Below, one piece after another: positions 17,338-25,872 of a DNA stretch of 64,000 bases (positions within the stretch are counted from its first letter, which is position 1; each line of letters begins with the position of its first letter). Made by a program: the position numbers and the translations under genes. Origin of the DNA: Streptomyces sp. NBC_00490 (GTDB lineage Bacteria; Actinomycetota; Actinomycetes; Streptomycetales; Streptomycetaceae); NCBI RefSeq assembly GCF_036013645.1, contig NZ_CP107869.1:2046001-2110000 (forward strand), given 5' to 3'. A model generated the notes under the pieces. The model worked only from the letters and a program-made list of their open reading frames with translations, was not told where the DNA came from and made no database searches.

Positions 17338-18564
17338 CTAGCGGATCGGCATCCCCGACAGGGTGCGGGCGATCACCAGGCGCTGGATCTCGCTCGTGCC
17401 CTCGAAGATGGTGTAGATCGCGGCGTCACGGTGCATCCGCTCCACCGGGTACTCCCGGGTGTAGCCGTTGCCGCCGAGGATCTGGATCGCCTGGGCCGTG
17501 ACCTTCTTCGCCGTCTCGCTCGCGAAGAGCTTCGACATCGAGCCCTCGGCCGCGGTGAACGGCTTGCCGTTGACGGCCATCCAGGAGGCACGCCAGACCA
17601 GGAGACGGGCGGCGTCGATGGAGGTGCGCATGTCGGCGAGCTGGAAGGCGACGCCCTGGTTGTCGATGATCGGGCGGCCGAACTGCTCACGGGTCTTGGC
17701 GTAGTCGAGGGCGACCTCGTACGCGGCCCGGGCGGTGCCCACCGCCATCGCGCCGACGGCCGGACGGGAGGCCTCGAACGTGGCCATCGCCGCGTTCTTC
17801 ACGCGCTCGCCGCCCGCCTTCGCGCGCTCACGGGCGCGGGCCAGACGCTCGTCCAGCTTCTCCTTGCCGCCGAGGAGGCAGGAGCCCGGGACGCGGACGT
17901 TCTCCAGCACCACCTCGGCGGTGTGGGAGGCGCGGATGCCGTGCTTCTTGAACTTCTGGCCCTGGGACAGGCCGGGCGTGTTCGGCGGGATGATGAAGGA
18001 CGCGTGGCCCTTGGAGCCGAGCTCGGAGTCGATGACCGCGACGACGACGTGGACGTTGGCGATACCACCGTTGGTCGCCCAGGTCTTCGTGCCGTTGAGC
18101 ACCCACTCGTCCTTGGCCTCGTCGTACACCGCACGGGTGCGCATCGAGGCCACGTCCGAGCCGGCGTCGGGCTCGGAGGAGCAGAACGCGGCGACCTTGA
18201 CGTCGTTCGCGTCGCCGTACATCTGCGGGATCCAGGTACCGATCTGCTCCTCGGTGCCGTTGGCGAGGACGCCCACGGCGGCCAGCCCGGTGCCGACGAT
18301 CGACAGGGCGATGCCCGCGTCGCCCCAGAACAGCTCCTCCATGGCCATCGGAATACCGAGGCCGGTGGCGTCGAAGTACTGCTGGGCGTAGAAGTCGAGT
18401 GAGTAGATACCGACCTTGGCGGCCTCCTGAATGACCGGCCAGGGAGTCTCCTCACGCTCGTCCCATTCGGCGGCCGCAGGCCGGATCACATCGGCCGCGA
18501 AGCCGTGCAACCAGTCCCGGACCTCCCTCTGTTCGTCGTTGAGCTCCATGGTGAACTCGGCCAT
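17338..18564 (-). CDS. Acyl-CoA dehydrogenase (408 aa)
   Basis: Canonical [56 protein letters not shown] and the C-terminal [20 protein letters not shown]. The catalytic glutamate of FEGTSE is present, unlike in the paired ACADs at 1607-3858. It oxidises an acyl-CoA to the 2-enoyl-CoA with FAD. The start is ATG 18564 with GGAGGGG upstream. It is divergent from a TetR regulator across 173 bp that contains inverted repeats, so it is probably repressed by that regulator in response to an acyl-CoA. Confidence 0.93.
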   Translation of the reverse strand: MAEFTMELNDEQREVRDWLHGFAADVIRPAAAEWDEREETPWPVIQEAAKVGIYSLDFYAQQYFDATGLGIPMAMEELFWGDAGIALSIVGTGLAAVGVLANGTEEQIGTWIPQMYGDANDVKVAAFCSSEPDAGSDVASMRTRAVYDEAKDEWVLNGTKTWATNGGIANVHVVVAVIDSELGSKGHASFIIPPNTPGLSQGQKFKKHGIRASHTAEVVLENVRVPGSCLLGGKEKLDERLARARERAKAGGERVKNAAMATFEASRPAVGAMAVGTARAAYEVALDYAKTREQFGRPIIDNQGVAFQLADMRTSIDAARLLVWRASWMAVNGKPFTAAEGSMSKLFASETAKKVTAQAIQILGGNGYTREYPVERMHRDAAIYTIFEGTSEIQRLVIARTLSGMPIR

Positions 18565-18593
18565 GTCCCCTCCAGCGGCGGCGCACGTGCAAT

Positions 18594-18663
18594 GTTACTA
18601 GCGGTAACTCGAGTCTGTTACCCGTCGGTAGGAAAAGTCAACTCCTGATGACCGCTCGGTAGC
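18594..18663. promoter_or_regulatory. Candidate TetR operators between acyl-CoA dehydrogenase and its regulator
   Basis: Inverted repeat GTTAC-TAGCG-GTAAC (18594-18608), then TTACC-CGTC-GGTA (18618-18630), and a weaker TGACCGCTCGGTAG (18649-18662). The three related half-site pairs fall in the divergent intergenic region and resemble TTAC(N)GTAA-type sites of fatty-acid TetR repressors. Confidence 0.5.
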
Positions 18664-18737
18664 CCGTTCGATGCGTGGGGCATGGTGAGTGTTAGTTTGC
18701 GCAGGCGTCACCGAATCAGCACGGGTGGGGAGAGCTC

Positions 18738-19382
18738 ATGGACACCACGCAGCGGACCGATCAGCAACGGTCCGCCGATCGCCGCCGGCGCGAGCTGCTG
18801 GAGGCCGCGGACAGAGTAGTCCTGCGTGACGGACCACAGGCCTCCATGAACGCGATCGCCGCGGAAGCAGGCATCACCAAGCCGATCCTCTACCGTCACT
18901 TCGGTGACAAGGGCGGACTTTACGCGGCTTTGGCCAAGAGGCATACGGACGCGTTGCTGGATTCTCTGCGGGCCGCGCTGGACGCTCCGGCGGAGCGGCG
19001 CGAGCGGGTGGAGGCCACGCTCGACACGTATCTCGCGGCGATCGAGGCGCGGCCTCAGGTGTACCGGTTCCTGATGCATCCGGCGGACGGCGGGCAGGTC
19101 GGAGAACCCGGGTTCGACGTCGGGAAGCACTCCGTGCCGCTGCTTCGGCGGATGGGCGAGGAGTTGGCCCAGGTCATCGAGGAGCGGCTGGATCTCGGGC
19201 CCGGGGGGCAGCAGTTGGCCCGGGTGTGGGGGCACGGGATCGTCGGGATGATGCACGCCGCCGGGGACTGGTGGCTGGGGGAACGGCCGTGCTCGCGGGC
19301 CGAGTTGGTGCGGAGTCTGGCCGATCTGTTGTGGGGACGGCTCGCGGCGGCTGGGGACAAGGTCGGCGGTCCGGGGTTCTGA
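18738..19382 (+). CDS. TetR-family regulator
   Basis: A 214-aa TetR protein with an N-terminal HTH at about residues 22-68 (MNAIAAEAGITKPILYRHFGDKGGLY) and a variable helical ligand-binding domain. It is divergent from the acyl-CoA dehydrogenase with repeated candidate operators between them. The likely role is local repressor of fatty-acid or related acyl-CoA oxidation, with an acyl-CoA inducer (inference). Confidence 0.9.
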   Translation: MDTTQRTDQQRSADRRRRELLEAADRVVLRDGPQASMNAIAAEAGITKPILYRHFGDKGGLYAALAKRHTDALLDSLRAALDAPAERRERVEATLDTYLAAIEARPQVYRFLMHPADGGQVGEPGFDVGKHSVPLLRRMGEELAQVIEERLDLGPGGQQLARVWGHGIVGMMHAAGDWWLGERPCSRAELVRSLADLLWGRLAAAGDKVGGPGF

Positions 19383-19436
19383 CGGTGGTGTGCCGTCCAC
19401 CGGTCCGGTGGGGTCCGGTCGCGCACCTGGAGCGGG

Positions 19437-19982
19437 TCAGCTGCTCCGGCGCCAGGGCGCTCGGGACACCTGTCTCATCAAGCGTCGTCGGCGCCGGCCG
19501 GTCAGGTGGTCCGCGTACACCCGGCCCTCCAGGTGGTCGCACTCGTGCTGGAGGCAGCGGGCGAAGAAGCCTGTGCCGTGGACGCGCACCGGATCCCCCA
19601 CCACCGTGAAGCCCTCGACCACCGCGTGGTCGTACCGTTCCGTTCCCGCTTCCAGGTCCGGCAGCGACAGGCAGCCCTCCGGACCGCGCAGCACCACACC
19701 GTCGGCCTCCACCAGCCGCGGGTTCACCACATGGCCCAGATGTCGTACGTCATCGTCGTCCGGGCAGTCGAAGACGAAGACCCGCAGGGACTCGCCCACC
19801 TGGTTCGCGGCCAGGCCGACACCCTGGGCGGCGTACATCGTGGCGAAGAGATCCTCGACCAGGGACGCCAGTTCGGGACCGAAGTCGGTGACGTCCTCGC
19901 AGGGGGAGTGCAGTACCGGATCGCCGAAGAGAGTCATCGGCCGCACGCGTCCGCGGGTGCCCGGAATCAAACCGTGTCGCAT
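19437..19982 (-). CDS. def: Peptide deformylase
   Basis: A 181-aa peptide deformylase that removes the formyl group from nascent proteins. All three metal-site motifs are present: GVGLAANQVG, EGCLSLPD (Cys ligand) and QHECDHLEG (two His and the catalytic Glu). The tail is Arg-rich. The ATG at 19982 gives the N-terminus MRHGLIPGTRGRVRPMTLFG; an internal ATG at 19937 is possible. The gene stands alone, and such extra deformylase copies are common in Streptomyces. Confidence 0.93.
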   Translation of the reverse strand: MRHGLIPGTRGRVRPMTLFGDPVLHSPCEDVTDFGPELASLVEDLFATMYAAQGVGLAANQVGESLRVFVFDCPDDDDVRHLGHVVNPRLVEADGVVLRGPEGCLSLPDLEAGTERYDHAVVEGFTVVGDPVRVHGTGFFARCLQHECDHLEGRVYADHLTGRRRRRLMRQVSRAPWRRSS

Positions 19983-20085
19983 GTCGGCAAGGGTACGGAT
20001 TCGGGAGTGCGAATGGATCTCGATAGGCTGACCACCACCACGTTGCCGTCAGGCGCGGCGCGTACGCAAGGAGGATCGAGAACTG

Positions 20086-21324
20086 ATGGCAGGCAACTCG
20101 GACCCGCTCACGCCGCGGGCCAAGATCGCCGTGACCGCCGGTAAGGCGGTCGCAGCGGCATCGCGCGCCGCGGGGCGCGGCAGCGGTTCGGTGATCGGCG
20201 GCCGGGTGGCACTCAAACTCGACCCCGACCTTCTCGCCCGGCTCGCCCAGAACCTGGACGTCGTCCTGGTGTCGGCGACCAACGGGAAGACCACGACGAC
20301 CCGGCTCATCGCGGAGGCCCTGCGCGCCGCCGGGCCCGTCGTCTCCAACGCGCTCGGCGCCAACATGCCGGCCGGCATCACCTCGGCCCTCGCGGGCAGC
20401 TCGGAGGCGCGCTACGGCGTCATCGAGGTCGACGAGAAGTACCTCGCCGGTGTCGCCCGCGACACCGACCCGAAGTGCATCGCCCTGCTCAACCTCTCCC
20501 GCGACCAGCTGGACCGGGCCGCCGAGACCCGCATGCTCGCCGAGAACTGGCGCGAGGGGCTGGCCGGCAGCAAGGCCGTCATCATCGCCAACGCCGACGA
20601 CCCGCTCGTCGTGTGGGCGGCCTCCTCCTCCCCCAATGTGATCTGGGTCGCCGCGGGACAGATGTGGAAGGACGACGCCTGGTCCTGCCCGTCCTGCGGT
20701 GGTGTGATGCAGCGGCCCGGCGACGACTGGTTCTGCGGTGAGTGCGGCTTCCGCCGGCCCACGCCGAGCTGGGCGCTGTCCGGGGACCATGTGCTCGACC
20801 CGCACGGCTCCGCGTGGCCCATCCACCTCCAGCTCCCCGGCCGCGCCAACAAGGCCAACGCCGCCTCCTCCGCCGCCGTCGCCGCCGTCTTCGGGGTTCC
20901 CCCGCAGGTCGCCCTGGAACGCATGTACCAGGTGCAGGCCGTGGCCGGACGCTACGACGTCGTGCAGTTCCAGGAGCGGGACCTGCGCCTGCTGCTCGCG
21001 AAAAACCCCGCGGGCTGGCTCGAAACGTTCAGCCTGATCGATCCGCCGCCCACCCCGGTGATCCTCTCGGTGAACGCGCGCGGCGCCGACGGCACCGACA
21101 CCTCCTGGCTGTGGGACGTCGACTACACGCGGCTCACCGGGCACCCGATCTGCGTCGTCGGCGACCGGAAGCTGGACCTCGCGGTGCGCCTGGAGGTCGC
21201 CAACCAGCACTTCCAGGTCTGCGAGAACCTCGACCAGGCCGTCCAGATGTGCCCGCCGGGCCGCATCGAGGTCATCGCGAACTACACCGCCTTCCAGGAC
21301 CTGCGCCGCCGCGTCGGCAACTGA
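20086..21324 (+). CDS. murT: Lipid II isoglutaminyl synthase, MurT subunit
   Basis: A 412-aa Mur-ligase-family protein. It has the P-loop SATNGKTTTTRL (K68), the central domain with the zinc ribbon C201-x2-C204 / C217-x2-C220 characteristic of MurT, and the C-terminal DUF1727-type domain with WDVDYTRLTG. With GatD it amidates the alpha-carboxyl of the D-Glu residue of lipid II to D-isoglutamine, needed for peptidoglycan cross-linking. GGAGG precedes the ATG. gatD starts 16 bp after its stop. Confidence 0.95.
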   Translation: MAGNSDPLTPRAKIAVTAGKAVAAASRAAGRGSGSVIGGRVALKLDPDLLARLAQNLDVVLVSATNGKTTTTRLIAEALRAAGPVVSNALGANMPAGITSALAGSSEARYGVIEVDEKYLAGVARDTDPKCIALLNLSRDQLDRAAETRMLAENWREGLAGSKAVIIANADDPLVVWAASSSPNVIWVAAGQMWKDDAWSCPSCGGVMQRPGDDWFCGECGFRRPTPSWALSGDHVLDPHGSAWPIHLQLPGRANKANAASSAAVAAVFGVPPQVALERMYQVQAVAGRYDVVQFQERDLRLLLAKNPAGWLETFSLIDPPPTPVILSVNARGADGTDTSWLWDVDYTRLTGHPICVVGDRKLDLAVRLEVANQHFQVCENLDQAVQMCPPGRIEVIANYTAFQDLRRRVGN

Positions 21325-21340
21325 CACTCAGGGGACTTTT

Positions 21341-22069
21341 GTGAGCGACAACCAGCTGCGGATCGTCTGGATCTATCCCGACCTGCTCAGCACGTACGGC
21401 GACCAGGGCAACGTCCTGGTCGTGGAGCGCCGGGCGCGACAGCGCGGTCTCGACGTGGCCCGTCTCGACGTACGCAGCGACCAGCCGATCCCGACCTCCG
21501 GGGACATCTATCTCATCGGCGGCGGCGAGGACCGTCCGCAGCGGCTCGCGGCCGAGCGGCTGCGCCGGGACGGCGGACTGCACCGGGCCGTGGAGAACGG
21601 CGCGATCGTCTTCTCGGTGTGCGCCGGCTACCAGATCCTCGGCCACGAGTTCATCAACGACCTCGGCCAGCGGGAGCCCGGCCTCGGGCTGCTGGACGTG
21701 GTCTCGGTGCGCGGCGAGGGCGCGCGGTGCGTCGGTGACGTGCTCGGGGACATCGACCCGCGACTCGGTCTGCCCCCGCTGACCGGCTTCGAGAACCACC
21801 AGGGCATCACCCACCTCGGACCGACGGCCCGCCCGCTCGCCCGCGTCAAGTTCGGCAACGGCAACGGCACGGGCGACGGTACGGAGGGCGCGTACAACGA
21901 CACCGTCTTCGGTACGTACATGCACGGCCCGGTGCTGGCGCGCAACCCGCTCATCGCCGACCTGCTGCTGAAGCTGGCGCTCGACGTGAACGCGCTGCCG
22001 CCCACCGACGACCGGTGGTACGAGGCGCTGCGCACCGAGCGCATCGCCGCTGCCCAGCAGCCTGCCTGA
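21341..22069 (+). CDS. gatD: Lipid II isoglutaminyl synthase, glutaminase subunit GatD
   Basis: A 242-aa class-I glutamine amidotransferase of the CobB/GatD type. The nucleophile Cys is in VFSVCAGYQILG and the catalytic His in GTYMHGPVLARNP. It supplies ammonia to MurT for lipid II amidation. The start is a GTG at 21341 preceded by GGGGA; the gene follows murT by 16 bp in the standard murT-gatD operon. Confidence 0.95.
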   Translation: MSDNQLRIVWIYPDLLSTYGDQGNVLVVERRARQRGLDVARLDVRSDQPIPTSGDIYLIGGGEDRPQRLAAERLRRDGGLHRAVENGAIVFSVCAGYQILGHEFINDLGQREPGLGLLDVVSVRGEGARCVGDVLGDIDPRLGLPPLTGFENHQGITHLGPTARPLARVKFGNGNGTGDGTEGAYNDTVFGTYMHGPVLARNPLIADLLLKLALDVNALPPTDDRWYEALRTERIAAAQQPA

Positions 22070-22260
22070 GCTGCGAGTTCACCTGCGCTCCAGGCGGCTT
22101 TTACCAGCCCGTCTGACGATGGGTCCGCACACCTGAGCGGGGTCGTCCAGCAGGCGGACGGACGGTACGGCCCCGCCCCCTCCTGCCGCTAGGGTGGCGG
22201 GGATCGAGCCGGACAGCGTGGTCCGGTCCCCGGCCCACGTTGAGAAGGTTGTTTCGGGCT

Positions 22261-23286
22261 ATGCGCATTGGTGTCCTCACGTCCGGCGGCGACTGCCCCG
22301 GCCTGAACGCCGTCATCCGGTCCGTCGTGCACCGTGCCGTCGTCGACCACGGCGACGAGGTCATCGGCTTCCGGGACGGCTGGAAGGGCCTCCTGGAGTG
22401 CGACTACGTCAAGCTCGACCTCGACGCGGTGGGCGGCATCCTGGCCCGCGGCGGCACCATCCTCGGCTCCTCCCGGGTCCAGCCCTCGCATCTGCGTGAC
22501 GGGGTCGAGCGGGCCAAGGGACACGTCCAGGACCTCGGTCTCGACGCGATCATCCCGATCGGCGGCGAGGGCACGCTGAAGGCGGCCCGGCTGATGTCGG
22601 ACGCCGGTCTGCCCATCGTCGGCGTGCCCAAGACCATCGACAACGACATCGCGGTCACGGACGTCACCTTCGGCTTCGACACGGCCGTGGGGGTGGCCAC
22701 GGAGGCCCTGGACCGGCTCAAGACCACCGCCGAGTCGCACCAGCGGGTGCTCGTCGTCGAGGTCATGGGGCGGCACACCGGCTGGATCGCGCTGCACTCG
22801 GGCATGGCGGCCGGGGCGCACGCCATCGTCGTACCGGAACGGCCCTTCGACATCGAGGAGTTGGCCAAGCGGGTCGGCGAACGGTTCGAGGCGGGCAAGC
22901 GGTTCGCCATCGTCGTCGCCGCGGAGGGGGCCAAGCCGGCCGCCGGGTCCATGGAGTTCGACGAGGGCGCGAAGGACATCTACGGGCACGAGCGGTTCGC
23001 CGGGATCGCCCGCCAGCTCTCGATCGAGCTGGAGCAGCGGCTGGGGAAGGAAGCGCGGCCGGTCATCCTGGGGCATGTGCAGCGGGGCGGTACGCCGACC
23101 GCGTACGACCGGGTGCTCGCGACCCGTTTCGGGTGGCATGCGGTCGAGGCCGTGCACCGTGGCGAGTTCGGTCACATGACCGCTCTCCAGGGGACGGACA
23201 TCGTGATGGTGCCGCTCGCGGAGGCCGTGGAGACGCTCAAGACGGTTCCCGCGGAGCGCTATGAGGAAGCCGAGTGCGTCCTCTAG
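22261..23286 (+). CDS. pfkA: 6-phosphofructokinase (PfkA-type)
   Basis: A 341-aa phosphofructokinase of glycolysis. Motifs are GVLTSGGDCPGLNAV (ATP loop), IGGEGTLK (residues 101-107), PKTIDNDI with catalytic D127, MGRHTGW and LGHVQRGGTPTAYDR. Using E. coli numbering, which these motifs match, it has Gly104 (typical of ATP-dependent enzymes) but Lys124 (typical of PPi-dependent enzymes), and Glu replaces Asp103. ATP use is likelier because residue 104 is the main determinant. Its location after gatD matches the S. coelicolor pfkA3 locus as I recall it. Confidence 0.94.
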   Translation: MRIGVLTSGGDCPGLNAVIRSVVHRAVVDHGDEVIGFRDGWKGLLECDYVKLDLDAVGGILARGGTILGSSRVQPSHLRDGVERAKGHVQDLGLDAIIPIGGEGTLKAARLMSDAGLPIVGVPKTIDNDIAVTDVTFGFDTAVGVATEALDRLKTTAESHQRVLVVEVMGRHTGWIALHSGMAAGAHAIVVPERPFDIEELAKRVGERFEAGKRFAIVVAAEGAKPAAGSMEFDEGAKDIYGHERFAGIARQLSIELEQRLGKEARPVILGHVQRGGTPTAYDRVLATRFGWHAVEAVHRGEFGHMTALQGTDIVMVPLAEAVETLKTVPAERYEEAECVL

Positions 23287-23311
23287 GAAACCCTGTACGG
23301 AATGGAAGAAT

Positions 23312-23343
23312 CCGCCCCCGGCCGCAGCTGCGGCCGGGGGCGG
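23312..23343. terminator. Perfect 32-nt palindrome after pfkA
   Basis: CCGCCCCCGGCCGCAG followed directly by its exact reverse complement, 26 bp after the pfkA stop. It is a very stable hairpin with no unpaired loop as written, and the likely terminator of pfkA. Confidence 0.8.
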
Positions 23344-23398
23344 TTCTAGTCTGTGACGGACAGACTTGCACAACCCCCACGAATCAGGAGCCGGCGGT

Positions 23399-24349
23399 AT
23401 GGATCACAGCGGGCACGGCATGACCATGGATCTGCCGCCGTTCACGCTGGGGCGGGGTCTTCAGTGGTCGGCCGACCCGTTCTTTCTCGTCGCCTGCCTC
23501 GCGGGGCTGGCGCTGTACGTGTGGGGGGTCGTCCGGCTCAGGCGGCGGGGGGACGCCTGGTCGGCGTGGCGGACCGTGTCGTACATCGCCGGTGTGCTGT
23601 CCATCGGGCTGGTGATGTGCACCAGGCTGAACGACTACGGGATGGTCATGTTCAGCGTGCACATGGTGCAGCACATGATCATCAGCATGCTCTCGCCGAT
23701 CCTCATCCTGCTCGGCGCCCCGATGACCCTGGCGCTGCGCGCGCTGCCGGTCGCGGGCAGGGGGCGCAAGGGGCCGCGTGAGCTGCTCCTCGCCCTGCTG
23801 CACAGCCGGTACATGCGGATCATCACGCATCCGGCGTTCACCATCCCGCTGTTCATCGCGAGCCTGTACGCGCTGTACTTCACGCCGATCTTCGACTTCC
23901 TGATGGGCTCGAAGACGGGGCACGTCGCGATGATGGTGCACTTCCTCGCCGTGGGCGTGGTGTTCTTCTGGCCGATCATCGGTGTCGATCCCGGTCCCAC
24001 CCGGCCCGGCTATCTGATGCGGATGCTGGAGCTGTTCGCGGGCATGCCGTTCCACGCGTTCTTCGGGATCGCGCTGATGATGGCGTCCGCCCCGATGGTC
24101 AAGACGTTCGAGAACCCGCCCGCCTCACTCGGTATCGACGCGCTCTCCGACCAGAACGCCGCGGGCGGTATCGCCTGGGCGTTCAGCGAGATCCCGTCCG
24201 TGCTGGTGCTGATCGCACTGCTGTTCCAGTGGTACGGCTCCGAGCAGCGGCAGGCCAAGCGCAAGGACCGGGCCGCCGACCGGGACGGGGACAAGGAACT
24301 CGAGGCGTACAACGCCTATTTGGCCTCACTCGACGCACGCAGTCGCTGA
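23399..24349 (+). CDS. ctaG: Cytochrome c oxidase assembly protein CtaG
   Basis: A 316-aa polytopic membrane protein with about seven hydrophobic segments. It has a His-rich N-terminus (MDHSGHGM), the conserved HMVQHMIISMLSPILILLGAP, and a later HFLAVGVVFFWPIIG, typical of the CtaG/caa3 assembly family. These proteins help insert copper into subunit II of the aa3/caa3 oxidase at the membrane. The start is ATG 23399 with AGGAG upstream. A charged cytoplasmic tail (RQAKRKDRAADRDGDKE) ends the protein. Confidence 0.88.
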   Translation: MDHSGHGMTMDLPPFTLGRGLQWSADPFFLVACLAGLALYVWGVVRLRRRGDAWSAWRTVSYIAGVLSIGLVMCTRLNDYGMVMFSVHMVQHMIISMLSPILILLGAPMTLALRALPVAGRGRKGPRELLLALLHSRYMRIITHPAFTIPLFIASLYALYFTPIFDFLMGSKTGHVAMMVHFLAVGVVFFWPIIGVDPGPTRPGYLMRMLELFAGMPFHAFFGIALMMASAPMVKTFENPPASLGIDALSDQNAAGGIAWAFSEIPSVLVLIALLFQWYGSEQRQAKRKDRAADRDGDKELEAYNAYLASLDARSR

Positions 24350-24450
24350 CACCTCTTTCCCCTCAGTCCGCTCTTTTTCCTCAATCCGTCGGGAATGGTT
24401 TTCCGTTCGTTAGCATGAAACGCGTTGGGTAACCGCCGGGGGGAGCGGTA

Positions 24451-25812
24451 ATGACAATTCGCGTTTTTCTGCAAAGGGCCGGGAAATCTTCGATCCGCCG
24501 GGTCGCGGTACTGCTGGTCTGTGTACTGGCGCTCAGCGGCTGCGATCGCGGAACGCCTTTGACGCTGGTGAAGGCGGTCGCCGCGAGCGTGCCCGCGCTC
24601 GATCCCTTCTTCGACGAGAACAGCGGGCTGGGGGCGGACGCGCAGGTCGCGTCGCGGCCCGTGCGGGGCAGTCTGCAACAGGGCGACACCCCCGGTCTGT
24701 ACGGGGGTTCGAAGCAGCCGACCGTCTGTGACGTCGCCAAGCTCAAGCAATTCCTCACCGATCCCAGGAACGACCGGAAGGCACAGGCGTGGGCACATGC
24801 CCTCACCATCTCCACGGATCGGATACCGGATTATCTCGACCGGCTCACGCCCGTCCTGTTGCGTCACGACACTCTCGTGAAGAACCACGACTACAAAAAG
24901 GGAAAGGCTGTTCCCTACGATTCCCTGCTCCAGGCCGGAATCGCGATTCTGGTCGATGCGCAGGGCAGGCCCGCCGTGAAGTGCTCGTGCGGAAATCCGC
25001 TGCGGCCCTTCGCGGGTGACACGAACCGTATCTCGGTCAAGTTCGAGGACGGGAACCGGGAGTGGAAGGGGTACGACCGTTCCTCCGTCGTCGCGGTGCG
25101 GCCCGCGCCCCGGCCCCTGGAGAAGATCGTCCTCGTCGACGTCGAGGACACCGACCGCGGTATCAGCCGTCCGGTCGGCACCTCGGGGGCGAAGGACGCC
25201 ACGTTCGACACCCAGGAGAAGCGCGCGGTACCGAACCTCGCGGGAGCGTCCTTCGGCCAGGCCCGGCGCTCGCTGACCGACAAGGGGCTCGCGGCCGGCT
25301 ATGACAGCGAGGGACTGCCGCCGGACGACGCCCGGGTCACGGCGACCGATCCGCCGGCCGGGACCGAGCTGGGGTTCGGGCAGTACGTGATGCTGAGCGT
25401 GGCCGGGGACTCCGGCTCCTCGGACGGGTCCACGACCACTCCCCCGCCCACGACCACCGCGCCCCCGCAGTCGCCGCCCTCCGAGCCGTCGACTCCGGGC
25501 TCCGGTTCCGGCAGCGGCTCGCCTCCGCCGTCGTCCGGCCCGCCGCCCGGCACCGCGCCCCCGCCGTCGAGCGGCAGCCCGTCGCCACCCCCGTCGACCA
25601 GCCCACCGGCGACGACCGCGCCCCCGGCCGTGACCACGCCGCCTCCGGTGACGACCAGCACATCAGCGCCTCCCCCGGTGATCACGAGTGCGCCGGCGGA
25701 GACGACGAGCAGCGCTCCCCCGCCGCCGAAGACCACCAGCGCCCCGGCCACGAGCGAGCCGCCCACCAGTGAGCCCGCCTCCGGGCAACCCACGCAGAGC
25801 GCCACCGTCTGA
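24451..25812 (+). CDS. Putative PASTA-domain lipoprotein
   Basis: A 453-aa exported protein with a signal peptide ending in the lipobox LALSGC (Cys31). A globular domain of about 190 residues (40-230), beginning TPLTLVKAVAASVPALDPFFDE, resembles the DUF6777 domain as I recall it. One PASTA repeat (about 257-318, VPNLAGASFGQARRSL...) follows. The long C-terminal tail (321-453) is almost only Pro, Ser and Thr, and probably spans the wall or is glycosylated. PASTA domains bind muropeptides or beta-lactams. The kinase gene begins 60 bp downstream, so it may be a sensor partner for it (inference). Confidence 0.8.
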   Translation: MTIRVFLQRAGKSSIRRVAVLLVCVLALSGCDRGTPLTLVKAVAASVPALDPFFDENSGLGADAQVASRPVRGSLQQGDTPGLYGGSKQPTVCDVAKLKQFLTDPRNDRKAQAWAHALTISTDRIPDYLDRLTPVLLRHDTLVKNHDYKKGKAVPYDSLLQAGIAILVDAQGRPAVKCSCGNPLRPFAGDTNRISVKFEDGNREWKGYDRSSVVAVRPAPRPLEKIVLVDVEDTDRGISRPVGTSGAKDATFDTQEKRAVPNLAGASFGQARRSLTDKGLAAGYDSEGLPPDDARVTATDPPAGTELGFGQYVMLSVAGDSGSSDGSTTTPPPTTTAPPQSPPSEPSTPGSGSGSGSPPPSSGPPPGTAPPPSSGSPSPPPSTSPPATTAPPAVTTPPPVTTSTSAPPPVITSAPAETTSSAPPPPKTTSAPATSEPPTSEPASGQPTQSATV

Positions 25813-25872
25813 GCGGGGCCGACCAAGTCCGGTGCGGCTGCGCCGCGCCCCGCAGACCCCGGGAGTCACCGG

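Noticed and set aside
25420..25812. Cytosine-rich low-complexity stretch considered as non-coding or sequencing artefact
   Set aside because: It stays open in the lipoprotein frame and encodes a typical Pro/Ser/Thr wall-spanning tail.
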